A DNA stretch of 64,000 nucleotides from contig JAZNWU010000017.1 in the NCBI GenBank assembly GCA_045593555.1, forward strand, positions 1-64,000, in the 5' to 3' direction. Shown here piece after piece: positions 60,502 to 64,000 of this stretch. The translations under genes and the position numbers were made by a program. Origin of the DNA: Fimenecus sp045593555. GTDB lineage: Bacteria > Bacillota > Clostridia > Oscillospirales > Acutalibacteraceae. Under the pieces are notes generated by a model. It did no database searches and had not been told where the DNA came from. It was given only the letters and a program-made list of their open reading frames with translations. How positions within the stretch are numbered: the stretch's first letter is position 1; every line of letters begins with the position of its first letter.

Positions 60502-62448
60502 ATGTTTAAGTTAGTCAGTAATTATCAGCCGACAGGTGACCAACCACAAGCAATCGAAAAGCTTGTTGACGGTATTAAAAAAGGTTATAAAGAACAGACT
60601 TTGCTGGGCGTGACAGGCTCCGGTAAGACTTTCACTATGGCTAATATTATCGCTAAGCTTAACAGACCTACATTAGTCCTTGCTCATAATAAAACACTTG
60701 CGGGTCAGCTTTGTGCTGAATTCAAAGAGTTTTTTCCTGAAAATGCAGTTGAATACTTTGTTTCATATTATGATTACTATCAGCCTGAGGCATATATTGC
60801 AACAACTGACACTTATATTGAAAAAGACTCCGCTATAAATGACGAAATTGACAAATTACGACATTCTGCAACATCTGCTTTATCCGAAAGACGAGATGTT
60901 ATTATCGTTGCAAGTGTTTCCTGCATTTATTCATTAGGTGACCCTATTGATTATAAAAGTATGGTTATTTCCTTACGCACAGGAATGGAAAAAAGTCGTG
61001 ATGAGTTTATAGAAAAGCTTGTTGAAATTCAATATGAACGAAATGACATCAATTTTATCCGTAATAAATTCAGAGTAAGAGGGGATATTGTTGAAATTTT
61101 CCCTGTTTATGCAAATGATACTGCTATACGAGTTGAATTTTTTGGTGATGAAATCGACAGAATAAGTGAAATCAATCCATTGACAGGTGCTGTTAAAAAT
61201 ATAGTTTCTCACGTTGCCATTTATCCTGCTTCACACTATGTTGTTTCACCTGAAAAGATGGAGTCAGCCCTTGAACAAATCAACAATGAAATGGAACAGC
61301 AGGTTGCAGCCTTTGAAAAAGAGGGAAAGCTTATTGAAGCACAGCGTATTCGTCAAAGAACGGAATACGATATGGAAATGCTTCGTGAAACAGGCTTTTG
61401 CAAGGGTATTGAAAACTATTCTGCAATTATGTCAGGCAGAAAACCAGGTGAGCCACCATTTACGCTCCTTGACTATTTTCCTGACGATTATGTGCTTTTT
61501 GTGGATGAGTCCCACGTTACTTTACCGCAGGTAAGAGGTATGTATGGCGGTGACCGTTCAAGAAAAGAGAGCCTTATCAATTTCGGCTTCAGATTACCAT
61601 CTGCATATGATAACAGACCTTTGACTTTTGATGAATTTTACTGTAAAACTGGACAAAAAATATTTGTAAGTGCTACTCCGGGACCGTTTGAAAATGAAAA
61701 AAGTGTTCAAACTGCAGAACAGGTTATAAGACCAACCGGTCTTCTTGACCCTGAAATTTCCGTTCGTGGTACTGAAGGTCAGATTGATGACTTGATTTCT
61801 GAAATTAACACCCGTGTCGAGAAAAAAGAGCGAGTTCTCGTTACAACTCTTACAAAAAAAATGGCTGAAAATCTTACGGACTATTTATCACAGTACGGAA
61901 TCAAAGTCCGATATATGCATTACGATATTGATACAATTGAACGAATGGAGCTTATCCGTGATTTGCGATTAGGTGAGTTTGATGTTCTTGTCGGTATCAA
62001 TCTTCTTCGTGAAGGTCTTGATATTCCTGAAGTGTCATTAATCGCAATTCTTGATGCTGATAAAGAGGGCTTTCTTCGTTCTGAAACCTCACTTATTCAG
62101 ATTATCGGTCGTGCTGCACGAAATTCAAACGGTCACGTTATTATGTACGCTGATACTGTTACTAATTCAATGGAAAGAGCAATTAGTGAAACATATCGTC
62201 GTCGTGAAATTCAGATTGCTTACAATGAAGAACACGGAATAGTTCCACAGACTATTACAAAGGATGTCCGTGAAATTCTTGAAATTTCAAGTCGTGATAA
62301 ATCAGGCAAGAAAAAGATGAGCAGAGATGAAAAGCAAAAGCTTATTATTCGTCTTACTGAAGAAATGAAGGCGGCTGCAAAAATTCTTGAATTTGAACAC
62401 GCTGCATATTTAAGAGATAAAATTGAAAAGCTGAAATCGGAGAAATAA
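60502..62448 (+). CDS. uvrB: excinuclease ABC subunit B
   Basis: A 648-residue DNA-damage verification helicase of nucleotide excision repair. Motifs: PTGDQPQAIEKLVDGI, LLGVTGSGKTFTMANI (Walker A), the beta-hairpin region VSYYDYYQPEAYI, VLFVDESHVTLPQVRGMYGG, VRYMHYDIDTIERMELIRDL, LIQIIGRAARN, and a C-terminal UVR domain (~610-645) for UvrC. I chose the ATG at 60502 after GAGGTG. uvrA starts at the next base after its stop. Confidence 0.96.
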   Translation: MFKLVSNYQPTGDQPQAIEKLVDGIKKGYKEQTLLGVTGSGKTFTMANIIAKLNRPTLVLAHNKTLAGQLCAEFKEFFPENAVEYFVSYYDYYQPEAYIATTDTYIEKDSAINDEIDKLRHSATSALSERRDVIIVASVSCIYSLGDPIDYKSMVISLRTGMEKSRDEFIEKLVEIQYERNDINFIRNKFRVRGDIVEIFPVYANDTAIRVEFFGDEIDRISEINPLTGAVKNIVSHVAIYPASHYVVSPEKMESALEQINNEMEQQVAAFEKEGKLIEAQRIRQRTEYDMEMLRETGFCKGIENYSAIMSGRKPGEPPFTLLDYFPDDYVLFVDESHVTLPQVRGMYGGDRSRKESLINFGFRLPSAYDNRPLTFDEFYCKTGQKIFVSATPGPFENEKSVQTAEQVIRPTGLLDPEISVRGTEGQIDDLISEINTRVEKKERVLVTTLTKKMAENLTDYLSQYGIKVRYMHYDIDTIERMELIRDLRLGEFDVLVGINLLREGLDIPEVSLIAILDADKEGFLRSETSLIQIIGRAARNSNGHVIMYADTVTNSMERAISETYRRREIQIAYNEEHGIVPQTITKDVREILEISSRDKSGKKKMSRDEKQKLIIRLTEEMKAAAKILEFEHAAYLRDKIEKLKSEK

Positions 62449-64000
62449 ATGATACACGATAAAATTATTGTAAAAGGTGCAAAAGAGAATAACTTAAAAA
62501 ATATTGATATAGAAATTCCAAGAGATAAGCTTGTTGTTTTCACAGGACTTTCAGGCTCAGGTAAATCCTCATTGGCTTTTGATACTATTTATGCAGAAGG
62601 CCAGAGAAGATATATCGAGTCACTTTCTTCCTATGCAAGAATGTTTTTAGGTCAGATGGAAAAACCGAATGTAGAGTCAATTGAAGGACTTTCTCCTGCA
62701 ATTTCTATTGACCAGAAAACAACATCAAAAAATCCTCGTTCAACTGTTGGTACTGTTACGGAAATTTACGATTATCTTCGTTTGTTGTATGCAAGAATCG
62801 GTATTCCTCATTGTCCTGTTTGTGGCAGAGAAATCAAACAACAGACAGTTGACCAGATTGTTGACAGTATTTTAAGTTTACCTGAAGGTACAAAATTTCA
62901 GATTCTTTCTCCTGTTGTTCGTGGTAAAAAAGGTGAGCATGCAAAAGAACTTGCCAATGCATTGAAGGCGGGTTTTGTCAGAGCAAGAATTGATGGCGAA
63001 GTTACTGAACTTGTCGAGGATATGAAGCTTCAAAAAACCTATAAGCACACTATTGAGATTATTGTTGACAGACTTGTTGTAAAAGATGGAATAAGAACAC
63101 GACTTGCGGATTCTATTGAAACAACGACTCAACATTCAGGTGGAAATGTTATAATAGATGTAATTGGTGATAAAGAGTACCTTTATTCACTTAATTATGC
63201 TTGTCCTGAACACGGTGTAAGTGTTGATGAATTGTCTCCAAGAATGTTTTCTTTCAATAATCCATATGGTGCTTGTCCTACATGTACTGGATTAGGAACT
63301 TTTTTGAAGGTTAATCCTGACCTTGTAATGCCTAATAAAAACCTTTCTATTAGTGAAGGTGGAATTTGTGCAAGTGGTTGGGGAAAAGCTGAAAAAGGCT
63401 CAATTGCAGCGATGTATTATAATGCAATTGGTAAAGAATATGGTTTTACATTAAAAACACCTTTAAAAGACATATCTGAAGAAGGAATGAATGCAATTCT
63501 TTATGGTACAGACCATAAAATGAAAATGACTCGTTCAACATTGTATGGTTCTGGAACATATATGTCTGAATTTGAAGGTATCGTTAATAATCTTGAAAGA
63601 CGATATAAAGAAACTACAAGTGATTGGGCTAAATGGGAAATTGAACAAGTTATGACAGCTTGTAGTTGTCCTGATTGTAAGGGCACAAGATTAAAACCTG
63701 AAATTCTATCTGTTACAGTAGGTGGTAAAAATATTAGTCAATTCTGTGATATGTCAATTGTCTCAGCTATTGATTTCATTGAAAAATTAGAGCTGACAGA
63801 AAAAGAGAAGTTTATTTCTGAGTCAATTCTTAAAGAAATTAACAGCAGATTGAATTTTCTTAAAAGTGTAGGTCTTGAATATCTCACACTTTCAAGGTCA
63901 TCAGGTACTCTCTCAGGTGGTGAAAGTCAACGAATCAGACTTGCAACTCAGATTGGCTCTTCACTTATGGGCGTTGTATATATTCTTGATGAACCGAGTA
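62449..64000 (+). CDS. uvrA: excinuclease ABC subunit A, 3' truncated by window
   Basis: The first 517 codons of UvrA, running off the window end with no stop. N-terminal features: VFTGLSGSGKSSLAFDTIYA (Walker A of ABC domain I), zinc modules HCPVCGREI and ACPTCTGLG / SCPDCKGTRL, and the signature LSGGESQRIRLATQIGS followed by VYILDEPS. UvrA loads UvrB on damaged DNA. The full protein is normally ~940 residues, so nearly half is outside. Confidence 0.96.
   Translation, partial: MIHDKIIVKGAKENNLKNIDIEIPRDKLVVFTGLSGSGKSSLAFDTIYAEGQRRYIESLSSYARMFLGQMEKPNVESIEGLSPAISIDQKTTSKNPRSTVGTVTEIYDYLRLLYARIGIPHCPVCGREIKQQTVDQIVDSILSLPEGTKFQILSPVVRGKKGEHAKELANALKAGFVRARIDGEVTELVEDMKLQKTYKHTIEIIVDRLVVKDGIRTRLADSIETTTQHSGGNVIIDVIGDKEYLYSLNYACPEHGVSVDELSPRMFSFNNPYGACPTCTGLGTFLKVNPDLVMPNKNLSISEGGICASGWGKAEKGSIAAMYYNAIGKEYGFTLKTPLKDISEEGMNAILYGTDHKMKMTRSTLYGSGTYMSEFEGIVNNLERRYKETTSDWAKWEIEQVMTACSCPDCKGTRLKPEILSVTVGGKNISQFCDMSIVSAIDFIEKLELTEKEKFISESILKEINSRLNFLKSVGLEYLTLSRSSGTLSGGESQRIRLATQIGSSLMGVVYILDEPS

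Noticed and set aside
1..64000. CRISPR array, insertion sequence, prophage, rRNA operon or integration site
   Set aside because: No regularly spaced direct repeats, transposase, integrase, phage structural genes or rRNA sequence were seen. The tRNA-Pro has no adjacent integrase or repeated 3' end.

Overview
The window is AT-rich, densely packed chromosomal DNA. I read it as a low-GC anaerobic Firmicute of the class Clostridia, most likely Ruminococcaceae/Oscillospiraceae. The reasons are a cohesin protein and a dockerin protein in the same window, a cotJABC spore-coat operon, a high-molecular-weight rubredoxin, strong AGGAGG/GGTGAT ribosome sites, and consensus sigma-A promoters that nearly all have a 17-nt spacer. 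I see no phage, insertion sequence, CRISPR array or rRNA. The gene content is mostly core metabolism plus transport. Genus and species cannot be fixed from this stretch.

Layout. 1-2.0 kb: end of a polar amino-acid ABC importer (odd binding protein, permease, ATPase). 2.0-7.9 kb: membrane-anchored cohesin, flavoprotein-rubredoxin, NhaC antiporter with an unusual Cys-rich N-terminal region, an NAD synthetase that seems to lack its glutaminase nucleophile, and a cytidylate-kinase-like protein. 7.9-12.9 kb: complete branched-chain amino-acid importer (livJHMGF), read leftward, with an attenuator-like hairpin after livJ. 12.9-21.9 kb: membrane M28 peptidase, acyl-CoA synthetase with a divergent TetR regulator, a lipoprotein, tRNA-Pro(GGG), a secreted nuclease/phosphatase-fold protein, an ABC-F ATPase and a MATE exporter. 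22-29.1 kb: leftward operon for nucleoside/purine uptake (xpt, BMP lipoprotein, fused ATPase, two permeases) ending in an FAD-dependent oxidoreductase.

29.2-37.3 kb: a rightward maltodextrin operon with binding protein, two permeases, ATPase, 4-alpha-glucanotransferase and maltodextrin/glycogen phosphorylase. Imported oligosaccharide can therefore be turned into glucose-1-phosphate and glucose. 37.4-38.7 kb: birA-bioY, biotin attachment and uptake. 38.9-43.4 kb: leftward nucleoside salvage operon (membrane protein with a Cys-rich tail, deoC, deoB, cdd, pdp, GNAT). It complements the nucleoside importer at 22-29 kb. 43.5-45.9 kb: cotJABC, then a secreted LRR/zinc-ribbon-repeat protein ending in a dockerin.

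46-52.5 kb: two-subunit aconitase X, a tethered alpha/beta hydrolase, then a DivIVA-like coiled-coil protein, a lone fumarase-type beta subunit and a PcrA/UvrD helicase. 52.6-60.4 kb: a zinc-ribbon remnant, RodA-type SEDS protein coupled to a DUF4091 protein, TypA/BipA, a divergent MreB-like actin and a secreted ceramidase-like protein. 60.5-64 kb: uvrB and the 5' part of uvrA, cut by the window end.

I do not see one clear undescribed multi-gene defence or biosynthetic system. The items most worth following are protein-architecture oddities: the half-domain appended to the amino-acid binding protein, the Cys-less NadE, the CxxCxGxG region on NhaC, the M28 peptidase with membrane helices inside its catalytic domain, and the sortase-free cohesin. 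The secreted ceramidase-like protein and the orphan hydro-lyase subunit are also worth checking.
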